Below are positions 52,201 to 60,550 of a stretch of 64,000 bases of DNA, in pieces; positions within the stretch are counted from its first letter, which is position 1; every line of letters begins with the position of its first letter. The position numbers and the translations under genes are program-made. This DNA comes from JAGSPQ01 sp038206395 (lineage in GTDB: Bacteria; Myxococcota; Myxococcia; Myxococcales; Myxococcaceae), in the NCBI GenBank assembly GCA_038206395.1, contig JBBRAX010000005.1, forward strand, positions 172,374 to 236,373, in the 5' to 3' direction. The notes beneath the pieces are model-generated. The model did not search any database. It saw nothing but the letters and a program-made list of their open reading frames with translations, and was not told where the DNA came from.

Positions 52201-53010
52201 TTAAGGCCGGGGCGGCATGCCCATGTGTGCGCGCACGGCGAGGAACTGTTCCGTCCACTGGCCCTTCGCGTCGCGCACCACCAGGTCTGAAAGCTGCGTC
52301 GCCTCGCACGGCTCGCGCTGCGCTGCGAACACGCCCACCAGCGCCGCTTTTCCATCGCGCGGCACCACGTTCTTCCACCGCTTCAAGAAGAGGCCGCACC
52401 CGCCCAGCGCCTGCTTCACGCGCGGCAGCTGGTTCGCGCTCTCGCAGAAAACGAAGCTGCCCCCGGGGCCCAGCGCACGGGCTGCGGCCTCGCAGTACGC
52501 CTCGACGCCCCCGCGGTGCTCGAACCGGCACGGCCCCGCCTGCACTTTTTGCGACAGCGTGCCGGTGCCCAGCGGGAAGTACGGAGGCGTGCCGGTGACG
52601 AGGTCGAACGTGCGCTCGAAAGCGGCGGCCCTGAAGTCGCCTTCCCGCAAGCCGACGCGATCGCCCACGCCGTTCCATTCGATCGACTTCCGCGCCAGCG
52701 CGGCGCTCACCGCCTGCGCCTCGACGCCCGTGCACTGCGCGTTCGGAAACCGCCACGCGGTCATCAACAGCACCGAGCCGATGCCGCAGCCCAGATCGAG
52801 ACAGCGCACGAAGGCGCCTTCTGCGAAGTGCGCCGTCACCAGGTCGTCGAGGCTCCAGCGATGCCCGCGCTGCTTTTGAAAGAGGCGGAACTCGCCGGTG
52901 AGAAAGCAGAGGTCTTCGTCGGCGGCTGGCGCAGGGCCTCTTCCAGGCGGCACCGGGCCCGGCGCAAGCCAGCCTTGAGGACGTCGAGGAACTCGGGTGA
53001 TGCCAGTCAT
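52201..53010 (-). CDS. TrmN6-like tRNA (adenine-N6)-methyltransferase
   Basis: This 269-residue class-I SAM methyltransferase starts at ATG 53010. It has a SAM-binding motif (RCLDLGCGIGSVLLMTAW) and a catalytic TGTPPYFPLGTG in the NPPY position, and it resembles TrmN6 (tRNA1Val A37-methylating) proteins in the HRWSLDDLVTAHFA segment and length. The N-terminal 35 residues are Pro-rich and not family-like. The substrate is inferred from family resemblance only. Confidence 0.8.
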   Translation of the reverse strand: MTGITRVPRRPQGWLAPGPVPPGRGPAPAADEDLCFLTGEFRLFQKQRGHRWSLDDLVTAHFAEGAFVRCLDLGCGIGSVLLMTAWRFPNAQCTGVEAQAVSAALARKSIEWNGVGDRVGLREGDFRAAAFERTFDLVTGTPPYFPLGTGTLSQKVQAGPCRFEHRGGVEAYCEAAARALGPGGSFVFCESANQLPRVKQALGGCGLFLKRWKNVVPRDGKAALVGVFAAQREPCEATQLSDLVVRDAKGQWTEQFLAVRAHMGMPPRP

Positions 53011-53057
53011 GCGTTGTTAGTCCCTACCGCAGTTCAACCCAACCTAAGGAGACAACC

Positions 53058-53481
53058 ATCCTGCCCCCCCTCTACACCGCCCACGCAACGGTCACCGGAG
53101 GCCGCGAAGGCAAGGGCCGCACGGACGACGGCAAGCTCGACCTCACCCTTCACACCCCGAAAGAAGTGGGCGGCGGCGGTGGCCCGGGCACGAACCCCGG
53201 GCAGCTCTTCGCGGTCGGCTACGCGGCGTGCTTCACCGGCGCCGTGAAGGCCGTCGGCCGCGTACAGAAGATCGACCTCCCTTCCGACATGAGCCTCAAC
53301 AGCCACGTCACCTTCAACAAAGACGGCGACGGCTTCGCGCTGTCCGTCGAGCTCGTCGGCACCTTCCCCGGGCTGTCGAAGGAGGGCGCCGAGGCCCTGA
53401 TGAAGGCGGCCCACGCCTGTGTGCCCCTACTCCAAGGCCACCCGCGGGAACATCGAAGTGAAGCTCTCGGTTTCCCAGTAA
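53058..53481 (+). pseudogene. ohr: Frameshifted Ohr (organic hydroperoxide resistance) gene
   Basis: An AAGGAG ribosome-binding site (53046) precedes ATC-CTG-CCC-CCC, giving PPLYTAHATVTGGREGKGR, TDDGKLDLTLHTPKEVGGGG, and the catalytic-site sequence GYAACFTGAVKAV with the first Ohr cysteine. After KAAHAC the frame shifts by one base. In the next frame CPYSKATRGNIEVKLSVSQ-stop follows, the expected Ohr C-terminus with the second cysteine. An extra T in 53418-53421 explains this. The in-frame reading would add unrelated residues to 53498. The only canonical start in frame is GTG 53166, so start and end are both abnormal. It may be a true pseudogene or a sequencing error. Confidence 0.7.
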
Positions 53482-53558
53482 CTGATTGTTTTTACTAATG
53501 TAGCGCTGTTTGCGCACATAGGATGACATGGCGCGACAGGAGGCGTATACCGCCGCGC

Positions 53559-54965
53559 ATGGGCAATCAATTCTTGGCGCTGGGGCTGGTGTGCATCACG
53601 GGCTGTGGCGTGGGCACGGTCGAGGTGAACTCCGCCGACGACACGCTGGAGACCGACGAGGCGCTGCTCGCAGGGGACAAGGCCGACCATGGCTGCCAGG
53701 TGGTGCTGCGAAACGTGCAGCGCGCCGCAGGCACTGGTGGCTTCGCGACGAAGTGCACCAGCAACGGCCCCTGCTACTTCGTTTGGGAAGGCTTCATTGA
53801 CGTTGCGCTCGCGGCGAAGACGGGCGCGAAGCCGTACGTGCTCTACCGCCCCATCGACGCGACGGTCTGGTCGAAGAAGCTCGCCACTGCGGTGACGGGC
53901 GGCCCGGCCGGCTACCAGCGCTACAAGTTCAAGCTCGAGACGAACACCGTCAACGCCGGCATGAGCGCCACCTCGCTGCAGCACGCGCGCATCGACCTCT
54001 CGCCGTACCTGCTCACGAAAGACGGCACGCGCCTCTTCGATCACAACCGGGTGCCCGGCGACTTCGACGTCTACTCGCTGACCATCAACAACAGCTGGGC
54101 CGTGAACGAAGACGCCGCGGTGTGCCGCCCTGCCGGCCTCAACAAGTCGACCGTGCAGTTCACGGGAAGCTTCCAGACGGTGCAGCACGGCGCGCTCACC
54201 CCGAACGGCAAGCTCAGCATCGACTACGATCTGAACCGCCTTCCGGCCTGCCGCGGCACGCACAACGGGTACCCCGCTTTCGACATCACCGCTTTCGTGC
54301 GTTTCTCGCCGGGAAACCAGCAGCTCGAGCAGAGCGTGCGCACCTTCGACACCAACAACGGTGCGCCCGTCTTCAGCACGCTTCACTCGCAGCCCTTCGA
54401 CGTCACGATTCCCAACGGAGCGACCAGCGCCGAAGTCTGGTTCGTGAACACCGGCCTCTGGTGCTCGCCGTCGTACGACTCGAACAGCGGCGCGAACTAC
54501 CGGTTCGAGGTCATCGCTCCTCCAGCGGCTGCGACGTGGTTCGGCAACACGAAGTCGAGCACCAGCCGCGAATGCGTGGCGAACCAGAACGTGCCGTACA
54601 GCCTCACGCTTGACGGCTATATCCGCGAGCGCGCGTGCAGCTTCGTCGAGAGCCAGGTCTACGTGCCGGGCCTGACGGACGACGCGACGGTACGGCCTGC
54701 GCTGGTGATGGCGAAGGTCGAGTCGAAGCTCGATGGCGTGGCGCAGCCGATGCGCTGGCTGACCTTCCAGGGCCGCACCGACAACAACTACACCTACCGC
54801 TACGAGCTGCCACGCGACGCGCTGTACTACGGCAGCAAGTGGTCGCGGCTCGAGTACACGATTGCGTGGTCGACCGATGGCGTCATCTGGGTCAACGACA
54901 TCCCACGTGAAGTGCTGCGCGACGTGACCTGGTGCAACCCGTCGTGGGGCAGCTGCAGCCTGTGA
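53559..54965 (+). CDS. Large lipoprotein of unknown family
   Basis: This protein of about 468 residues starts at ATG 53559 (MGNQFLALGLVCITGC, lipobox CITGC) with AGGAGG 15 nt upstream. An alternative start at 53523 adds 12 residues. The body has alternating hydrophilic and aromatic segments and two similar halves with paired Cys (CHNGYPAFDITAFVRFSPGN-like and CSPSYDSNSGANYRF). The fold looks beta-rich. A DUF6209 relation is possible but not verified. The stop overlaps bcp (GTGA), so it is transcribed with it. Confidence 0.75.
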   Translation: MGNQFLALGLVCITGCGVGTVEVNSADDTLETDEALLAGDKADHGCQVVLRNVQRAAGTGGFATKCTSNGPCYFVWEGFIDVALAAKTGAKPYVLYRPIDATVWSKKLATAVTGGPAGYQRYKFKLETNTVNAGMSATSLQHARIDLSPYLLTKDGTRLFDHNRVPGDFDVYSLTINNSWAVNEDAAVCRPAGLNKSTVQFTGSFQTVQHGALTPNGKLSIDYDLNRLPACRGTHNGYPAFDITAFVRFSPGNQQLEQSVRTFDTNNGAPVFSTLHSQPFDVTIPNGATSAEVWFVNTGLWCSPSYDSNSGANYRFEVIAPPAAATWFGNTKSSTSRECVANQNVPYSLTLDGYIRERACSFVESQVYVPGLTDDATVRPALVMAKVESKLDGVAQPMRWLTFQGRTDNNYTYRYELPRDALYYGSKWSRLEYTIAWSTDGVIWVNDIPREVLRDVTWCNPSWGSCSL

Positions 54966-55420
54966 GCAGCTTGAAAGAAGGCGGCAAAGCGCCCGCGTTC
55001 TGCCTCGAAGACCAGGACGGCAAGACGGTGAAGCTGGCCGACTTCAAGGGCAAGTCGGTGGTCCTCTTTTTCTACCCGAAAGATCTCACCTCGGGCTGCA
55101 CGACCGAAGCGTGCGCGTTTCGCGACGACTACGCGAAGCTCAAGAAGAAGGGCGCCGTGGTGCTGGGCGTCTCTCCGGACTCAGGCAAGAGCCACACCAG
55201 GTTCATCGAGAAGCACGCGCTGCCCTTTCCCTTGCTCGTCGACGCAGACCACGCCATCGCCGAGAAGTACGGCGCGTGGGGCGAGAAGTCGATGTACGGC
55301 CGGAAGTACTTCGGCATCATCCGTTCGACGTTCCTCATCGACGGCGACGGCAAGCTGAAGAAGATCTGGCCGAAGGTGAAGGTCACGGGCCACAACGACG
55401 AAGTGTTCGCCGCGCTCTAG
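54962..55420 (+). CDS. bcp: Bacterioferritin-comigratory protein (Prx, BCP type)
   Basis: This 152-residue thiol peroxidase starts at GTG 54962, sharing TGA with the previous lipoprotein. The peroxidatic Cys is in FFYPKDLTSGCTTEACAFRDD, with the resolving Cys five residues further, as in atypical two-Cys BCP. KSVVLFFYPKD and SMYGRKYFGIIRSTFLIDGDG fit the family. It reduces hydrogen and organic peroxides in the cytoplasm. Confidence 0.93.
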   Translation: MSSLKEGGKAPAFCLEDQDGKTVKLADFKGKSVVLFFYPKDLTSGCTTEACAFRDDYAKLKKKGAVVLGVSPDSGKSHTRFIEKHALPFPLLVDADHAIAEKYGAWGEKSMYGRKYFGIIRSTFLIDGDGKLKKIWPKVKVTGHNDEVFAAL

Positions 55421-55421
55421 T

Positions 55422-56270
55422 CTAGCTGCCGGCGTCGGCACAGCAGCGAAAGCCGGTGGAGTAGTCGTGGTACGCCGGCTCGTGCGCGGAAGTGAGGTAG
55501 CTGCAGCCCTTCCCGTTGATCTCGGCGTCGCCATAGAAGCCGCCGCGGAACCGGCCATGGTTGTTCACGTCGGGTGCGTCGGCGCCCCACTCGTGCAGGT
55601 TGCCCACGCAGTCGTGCACGCCGAAAGGCGAGACGCACTGGAGGTACGCGCCCGTCGGGTACAGGCCGCCATCCCACTGGTTCAGACGCGGATCGTTGAA
55701 CGCGGCGTACGTCCACGTCGCGGGGTTGTTGCCGTAGAAGCGCGGCAGGCTGCTGCCCTTCCCCTCGTTGCACGCGCCCGCCTTCTTCACCGTGCCCCCG
55801 TACGGATAAAGGCTGCCCGCGTCGGGCCCGCGGCACGCCAGCGAAAATTCTGCCGACGTGCACAGCCGCTTCCCTGCCTGCGCGCACGCCGCGGCCGACT
55901 GGAGCTGTGAGATGTAGCCCTGCGGGAAGACGCCACCCAACACCTTCGCGCGCACCTTCAACGCGTCGACCCCCACAAAAGGCGAGTGCGGTTGTTCGCC
56001 GCCATCTGCCAGCAGCTCGACCACGTGCGCTTCCCACCCGTCGACGCAGAACCCGCGGATCCGCACCATGCCCGGGAAGCAGCCATTGCCTGCATCGGGA
56101 GCACCAGCGTCCAGCGTCCCGGCGTCCTCGACTCCGGCGTCTGCCCCGGCGCCTGTGTCTTTTTGCCCCGCGTCGAAGCTGGCATCGACCCCAATGATTC
56201 CGGCGTCGTTCTCGGGCACGCCCCCACATGCGCACACCACCAACAACGGAATCAGGACGCGCTGCGACAT
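55422..56270 (-). CDS. FGE-sulfatase-like (SUMF1) lipoprotein
   Basis: This 282-residue protein has a signal with lipobox VVCAC, a linker of repeated DAG motifs, and a formylglycine-generating-enzyme-like domain. It contains CFPGMVRIRGFCVDGWEAHVV at the start, AGKRLCTSAEFSLACRG, GVHDCVGNLHEWGAD and GFRCC at the end. The Cys pair typical of active FGE near the C-terminus is only partly matched (GFRCCADAGS). The family also includes non-catalytic binding proteins, so activity is uncertain. Convergent with bcp. Confidence 0.83.
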   Translation of the reverse strand: MSQRVLIPLLVVCACGGVPENDAGIIGVDASFDAGQKDTGAGADAGVEDAGTLDAGAPDAGNGCFPGMVRIRGFCVDGWEAHVVELLADGGEQPHSPFVGVDALKVRAKVLGGVFPQGYISQLQSAAACAQAGKRLCTSAEFSLACRGPDAGSLYPYGGTVKKAGACNEGKGSSLPRFYGNNPATWTYAAFNDPRLNQWDGGLYPTGAYLQCVSPFGVHDCVGNLHEWGADAPDVNNHGRFRGGFYGDAEINGKGCSYLTSAHEPAYHDYSTGFRCCADAGS

Positions 56271-56413
56271 ACGTAAACTCTCTCAGACTCAGGGCTTTTT
56301 GGGTAGGAGCCCTCGGCGACTGGCAATCCGGCCGAAAATTGCGTATCAGACCGCCGCACGCAGGCGCGAGACCCGGCAAATGAATGTCGGGCTTACAGAG
56401 TAAGGCAGGAAAG

Positions 56414-56521
56414 ATGGCGACTGGAACTGTGAAGGGGTTCAACGATGCGAAGGGGTTTGGCGTCGATGTGAACCGCGGGCCCAAGGGTCTCTGGGCGGCC
56501 GACGTTCGCCCCATCAGCTGA
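56414..56521 (+). pseudogene. cspA: Internally deleted cold-shock protein gene
   Basis: ATG 56414 encodes MATGTVKGFNDAKGFGVDVN, continuing RGPKGLWAADVRPIS. The first half is a CspA N-terminus (usually KWFNDAKGFGFI, here KGF) and the second half the CspA C-terminus (FDV-xxGPKGLQAANVRPI). About 30 middle residues, including RNP-2, are missing, in frame. The 35-residue product would lack a beta-barrel. Upstream, a leader of about 140 nt and a hairpin (AGGGCT/AGCCCT, 56291-56313) resemble a csp 5' leader. Confidence 0.7.
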
Positions 56522-56577
56522 AACCTTTCGCCAGTTCAGATCGTCAAGCCTGACCACCCAAAGAAGGAGTTCTTCAC

Positions 56578-56763
56578 ATGTCCCAGGTGAGCGCATCGAA
56601 ACGACAGAAAGAGCTGGCTCGGTTGGAGCGCCGTAAGGCCAAGGAAGCCGAGCGCGAAGTGAAGAAGGCGGTTCGGCTCGCCAAGCCTGATCGCGACCCG
56701 AACGCCGAAGATCCGGACATCGCGGGCATCATCCCCGGGCCGCAGCCGATCATCGAGCAGTGA
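56578..56763 (+). CDS. Small basic coiled protein
   Basis: This 61-residue protein has a clear AAGGAG ribosome-binding site before ATG 56578. It is rich in Lys/Arg/Glu helix (SASKRQKELARLERRKAKEA, REVKKAVRLAKPD) and ends DIAGIIPGPQPIIEQ. Short proteins of this kind are common in myxobacteria beside csp and helicase genes, with no known function. It ends where the helicase gene begins, implying co-transcription. Confidence 0.68.
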   Translation: MSQVSASKRQKELARLERRKAKEAEREVKKAVRLAKPDRDPNAEDPDIAGIIPGPQPIIEQ

Positions 56764-56767
56764 GCTG

Positions 56768-58009
56768 CTGACCACTTTCGCGCAGCTGGGCCTTTCGCCC
56801 GCGCGCATTCAAACCCTCGAGGCCCTGGGCTTCGAGGCCCCGACTCCCATCCAGGCGAAAGCGATTCCGATCGCCCTCGCAGGAACCGATGTCATCGGTT
56901 GCGCCCAGACGGGCACGGGAAAGACGGCGGCCTTCGTGCTGCCGATGCTCGAGCGGCTGAACTTTCGCGAGGCGCACTCGGCGCTGGTGCTCGCTCCGAC
57001 GCGCGAGCTCGCGCTGCAGATTCACAGCGAGCTGCAGCGCCTGGCTGGTTCGAAAGAGCCGCTGAGCGCGGTGCTGATCGGCGGTGTTCCGCTGGGCCCC
57101 CAGGTGTCTGCCCTGCGCCGCGGGCTGCCGGTGATCATCGCCACGCCGGGGCGGCTGGTCGACCACCTGAAGCAGCGCACGGTGAAGCTGCTGGGCGTGC
57201 ACACGCTGGTGCTCGACGAGGCCGATCGCATGCTCGACATGGGCTTCGCGCCGCAGCTCGAGCACGTGTTGTCGGTATTGCCTCGCCAGCGCCAGTCGAT
57301 GCTGTTCTCGGCCACGCTGAGCAAAGACGTCACCCGCTTCGCGCAGCGGCACATGAAGGCGCCAGTGAGCGTGGGCGTCGCTCCGTCTGGGACGACGGCG
57401 GCGAAGGTCTCACAGCGCGCGATTGGGCTCAAGGACGAGCTCAAGCTGCCGCTGCTCGCGAAGCTCATCAGCGAAGAGAAGGGCAAGGTGCTGGTGTTCG
57501 TGCGCACGCGCGGTCGCGCCGAGAAGTTCGCGAAAAAGCTGGGCCGCCTGGGCGAGAACGTCGGGCAGCTTCACAGCGATCGCAGCCAGGCGCAGCGCAA
57601 GGCCGCACTCGACGCCTTCCGTTCAGGCCAGGGCCGGGTGTTGATCGCCACCGACCTCGCCGCGCGCGGCATCGACGTCACCGACATCGCGCTGGTGGTG
57701 AACGCCGACGTGCCGCGCAACCCGGAAGACTACGTGCACCGCATCGGCCGCACCGCGCGCGCCGAGACCAGCGGCCTCGCGATCACCTTCGTCGGCGGCG
57801 AAGAGCGCGCGCTGTGGATTCCGATCGAACGGCTGATTCGCCAGAAGCTGCCCCTGGAAACGGTGAACACCGAAGACCCGGTGCTCAAGACGATGATGGT
57901 GAAGTTCGCCGCGGGTGAGCCGAAGGGGGTGCACACCTCGACTACGCCGAAGCGCATCGACTACGCCAAACCGCGTGAACGGTTCGGCGGGCGCACCTTC
58001 CGCCGGTAG
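56768..58009 (+). CDS. rhlE: DEAD-box RNA helicase (RhlE type)
   Basis: This 413-residue ATP-dependent RNA helicase has all core motifs: Q-motif region FEAPTPIQAKAIPIAL, I AQTGTGKT, Ia PTRELALQ, GG, Ib TPGRLVDHL, II DEAD, III SATLS, IV VFVRTRGRAE, V ATDLAARGID, VI HRIGRTAR. The N-terminus TTFAQLGLSPARIQTLEALG is the usual first block of RhlE. No ATG, GTG or TTG exists in frame between the upstream stop (56660) and the helicase core; CTG 56768 gives exactly M-TTFAQLGLS. The next canonical start (GTG 56930, ATG 56936) would delete motif I. It lies beside a decayed csp gene, fitting a cold-response context. Confidence 0.88.
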   Translation: MTTFAQLGLSPARIQTLEALGFEAPTPIQAKAIPIALAGTDVIGCAQTGTGKTAAFVLPMLERLNFREAHSALVLAPTRELALQIHSELQRLAGSKEPLSAVLIGGVPLGPQVSALRRGLPVIIATPGRLVDHLKQRTVKLLGVHTLVLDEADRMLDMGFAPQLEHVLSVLPRQRQSMLFSATLSKDVTRFAQRHMKAPVSVGVAPSGTTAAKVSQRAIGLKDELKLPLLAKLISEEKGKVLVFVRTRGRAEKFAKKLGRLGENVGQLHSDRSQAQRKAALDAFRSGQGRVLIATDLAARGIDVTDIALVVNADVPRNPEDYVHRIGRTARAETSGLAITFVGGEERALWIPIERLIRQKLPLETVNTEDPVLKTMMVKFAAGEPKGVHTSTTPKRIDYAKPRERFGGRTFRR

Positions 58010-58087
58010 CGCGCGCCGGAAACGGCGGTTGACGATTCACGGTTGACGATTTTTTGCGTCGCCTTCCAGCGCCCGTAGCATCGGCGC

Positions 58088-58525
58088 ATGCGAGGAATCG
58101 TCAACCAGGTGATCGGGCAGCTGCTGTCGTCGCCCGTTCCCTTCTCGAGCACCGACGTGGCGAAGGCCGCTGGCGTGTCGCGGCAGGCGGCCCACAAGCA
58201 GCTGCGGCACCTGGTGAAGGCCGGCCGGTTGACGATGCAGGGAAACGCGCGCGCGCGACGCTATGCGCGGGTCGTCCCGCTGAGATCCCGCCTCGACGTC
58301 GCGTCCGCAGGCTCGCTGTACCGGCTGTCGGCGCGGTTGTTGATGGACGATGCGCCGGCCGGCGAAATCACTCTCGACTTCACTGGTGTGATCGACATCG
58401 GTGAAGAGTTCCTCGACGAGATCTTCCTGGTCTGGGCGCCCGCGCATCCGTTGGTCAGTCTGAAGATCGCCCACCTGCCCTCGCGGTTTGCTTCGATGCT
58501 CTTCGCGCTGGCCCGGAAGCCATGA
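58088..58525 (+). CDS. Winged-helix plus DUF4325 STAS-like protein
   Basis: This 145-residue protein has an N-terminal helix-turn-helix/winged domain (FSSTDVAKAAGVSRQAAHKQLRHLVKAGRL) and a C-terminal DUF4325-type STAS-like domain (EITLDFTGVIDIGEEFLDEIFLVWA). DUF4325 proteins often accompany signalling or phage-defence genes, sometimes beside an ATPase; none is here. ATGA overlap with the next gene suggests coupling with DUF2721. Confidence 0.78.
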   Translation: MRGIVNQVIGQLLSSPVPFSSTDVAKAAGVSRQAAHKQLRHLVKAGRLTMQGNARARRYARVVPLRSRLDVASAGSLYRLSARLLMDDAPAGEITLDFTGVIDIGEEFLDEIFLVWAPAHPLVSLKIAHLPSRFASMLFALARKP

Positions 58526-58995
58526 CCGAGTCTCACCTGCAGGACATCACACGCACGATTCAGCTCGCGGTCGCTCCGGTGTTCCTGCTCACCGCGCTCG
58601 CCGGCATCTTGAACCTGCTCTCGCAGCGGCTGGGACGCATGGTCGACCGCGCGCGGCGACTCGAAGACCTGGCAGTCACGCAGATTGGAGCGGCCCGGCA
58701 GGACTCCGTGATCGAGCTCAAGCTGCTGTCGCGCCGGGCCCGGCTGATTCACACCGCCTTCCTCGGCACGACCTCGGCGGCCCTGCTGGTGTGCGTGCTC
58801 ATCGCCGTCGCCTTCGTCGGCTACCTGTTCGGGGTGAACGTGGGCACGCTGATGGCGATCCTGTTCTTGCTCGCGCTGGCGGCGATCATCCTCTCGCTGC
58901 TGTTCTTGCTTCGAGAGGTCCTGCTCACGATCGCCGTGCTGCAGTTCCAGCTGCCGCCCGAAGCGCAGGAAACGCCAGCGCCTCCGCCGGTCTAG
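58522..58995 (+). CDS. DUF2721 membrane protein
   Basis: This 157-residue protein is DUF2721-like: an N-terminal helix (AVAPVFLLTALAGILNLLSQRLGRMVDRARRLE), a polar coiled segment (LKLLSRRARLIHTAF), and two more membrane helices (TTSAALLVCVLIAVAFVGYLF, MAILFLLALAAIILSLL). ATG 58522 overlaps the DUF4325 gene stop. Its end shares the CTAG at 58992-58995 with the convergent PfpI gene. Confidence 0.85.
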   Translation: MTESHLQDITRTIQLAVAPVFLLTALAGILNLLSQRLGRMVDRARRLEDLAVTQIGAARQDSVIELKLLSRRARLIHTAFLGTTSAALLVCVLIAVAFVGYLFGVNVGTLMAILFLLALAAIILSLLFLLREVLLTIAVLQFQLPPEAQETPAPPPV

Positions 58996-59633
58996 CGGCG
59001 ATTCGCTTTCTGCTTCGTCGACCGCGGCGTCGAACGGCTCGGACGCTTCGCGCGCGCCTCGGTGGCCGCCTTCTTCTTCCGGCGCGCAGCGACGCCCCCT
59101 GCCGCGAAGACCTCGACCATCAGCTGGTTGAACGCGGGAAGGTCGTCCGGCTTCCGGCTGGTGACGATGCCACGGTCGACGACGACGGTCTCGTCGACCC
59201 ATTTGGCTCCGGCGTTGATCAAGTCGGTCTTGATCGACGGGTAGGACGTCATCCTCAGGCCCTTCACCGCGCCCGCTTCGATCAACGTCCACGGGCCGTG
59301 GCAGATCGCGGCGATGGGCTTTTTCGCCCCGACAAAGGCACCGACGAAGGCGACCGCGGCCTGGTCGCTGCGCAGCTGGTCGGGGTTCATCACCCCACCC
59401 GGCAGCATGAGCGCGTCGTAGCTGCCAGCGTCCGTCATTTCGATCGTCGAGGTCACATCGACCGCCTCTGCCCAGTTCTTGTCCTTCCAGCCGCGAATGC
59501 GCCCCTCGTGTGGGGCGATGACGTCGACCCGGGCGCCTTCGGCTTCCAGCGCGTGTTTTGGGGACATCAGCTCGCTTTGCTCGTATCCGTCTGTGGCGAG
59601 AATGGCGATCGTCTTTCCGTTCAGCTTGCCCAT
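58992..59633 (-). CDS. DJ-1/PfpI-family protein
   Basis: This 213-residue protein of the DJ-1/PfpI superfamily starts at ATG 59633 (MGKLNGKTIAILATDGYEQS). The nucleophile elbow IAAICHGPWTLIEAG holds the conserved Cys, the acid is the Glu in DGYEQSELMSP, and the His follows Cys. The tail is unusually basic (RRKKKAATEARAKRPSRSTP), suggesting nucleic-acid or membrane contact. Stress-protective or deglycase-like roles are known for the family; the substrate here is undetermined. Confidence 0.85.
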   Translation of the reverse strand: MGKLNGKTIAILATDGYEQSELMSPKHALEAEGARVDVIAPHEGRIRGWKDKNWAEAVDVTSTIEMTDAGSYDALMLPGGVMNPDQLRSDQAAVAFVGAFVGAKKPIAAICHGPWTLIEAGAVKGLRMTSYPSIKTDLINAGAKWVDETVVVDRGIVTSRKPDDLPAFNQLMVEVFAAGGVAARRKKKAATEARAKRPSRSTPRSTKQKANRR

Positions 59634-59686
59634 GGGGGTGTCTCCGTGCGGGTTGTGCCGGGCAGAAACTGCATTCGTCGTGCCCC

Positions 59687-60550
59687 TCATTCGCGGCTGA
59701 CGGCGATCGCGAGGACCCCGCCCATCACCATCGAACCACCCAGCCACAGGCGTGGGCCGACGGCGTTGTTCAGGAACACGATGCCGAGAATCGTCGCGAG
59801 CAGCGGCGTCGCGAGCAGGTAGGGCGTCACCTGCGCGACCGGGTGCCGCTTCACCAGCACGTAGTAGAGCCCGTGGCCCACCAGCGAGGAGGCGATCGCC
59901 GCATAGGCGACGCCGAGCCACGCCCAGCCGCTGGCCGCCTTCATCACGTCGATCGGGTGGGCCTCGACCGCGAAGCTCCAGGCGAGCAGCGGCACGATGC
60001 CGAACACCGCTGTCCAACCCTGCTGGCTGAACACGTCGAGCCCCTCGAGGTCGCGCATCAGCACTGTGCCGAGGCCGAGGAAGAACGCCGAGAGCAGCAT
60101 CAGCACCGCGGCCATCGGGTGGGCCAGCACCGACGGGTCGAAGCCGAGCACCAACACGCCCGCGAAGCTGAAGGCGATCGCCCCCGACGCGATCTTCGAC
60201 GGCCGCTCACCCTTGATCAGCCACGCGAGCAGTGCGGCAATCGGCACGTAGGCCTGCATCAGAATTGCGGGCGACGCGAGCGTGGTCGAGAGGCTCATCG
60301 ACCAGAACCCAAGCCCGAAGTGCACCACGCCGTTGCACATCGCGACCGCGAAGAGCCGCGGCCACTGACCCTTCGCAGGACGTTTGAGAAACGCGCCGAG
60401 GATCGCGGCGAGCAGGACGAGGCGCAGCGCGGTGAACAGAAGGGGCGTGAACTCGCGCAGCGAAAGCGTCGAGCTGAGGAAGTTCCCCGCCCACGCGGCA
60501 CAGATGACAGCGATCAGCAGTGCGTCGCGCGCCCCAAGCTTCTGGGTCAA
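59687..60550 (-). CDS. EamA/DMT-family transporter
   Basis: This 287-residue polytopic protein has about ten membrane helices in two EamA halves (AAWAGNFLSSTLSLREFTPL, LRLVLLAAILGAFL; SAFFLGLGTVLMRDLEG, ASSLVGHGLYYVLVKRHPVAQVTPY). The start is TTG 60550, overlapping the stop of the zf-TFIIB gene (TTGA). It probably exports small metabolites or amino acids; substrate unknown. Confidence 0.86.
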   Translation of the reverse strand: MTQKLGARDALLIAVICAAWAGNFLSSTLSLREFTPLLFTALRLVLLAAILGAFLKRPAKGQWPRLFAVAMCNGVVHFGLGFWSMSLSTTLASPAILMQAYVPIAALLAWLIKGERPSKIASGAIAFSFAGVLVLGFDPSVLAHPMAAVLMLLSAFFLGLGTVLMRDLEGLDVFSQQGWTAVFGIVPLLAWSFAVEAHPIDVMKAASGWAWLGVAYAAIASSLVGHGLYYVLVKRHPVAQVTPYLLATPLLATILGIVFLNNAVGPRLWLGGSMVMGGVLAIAVSRE

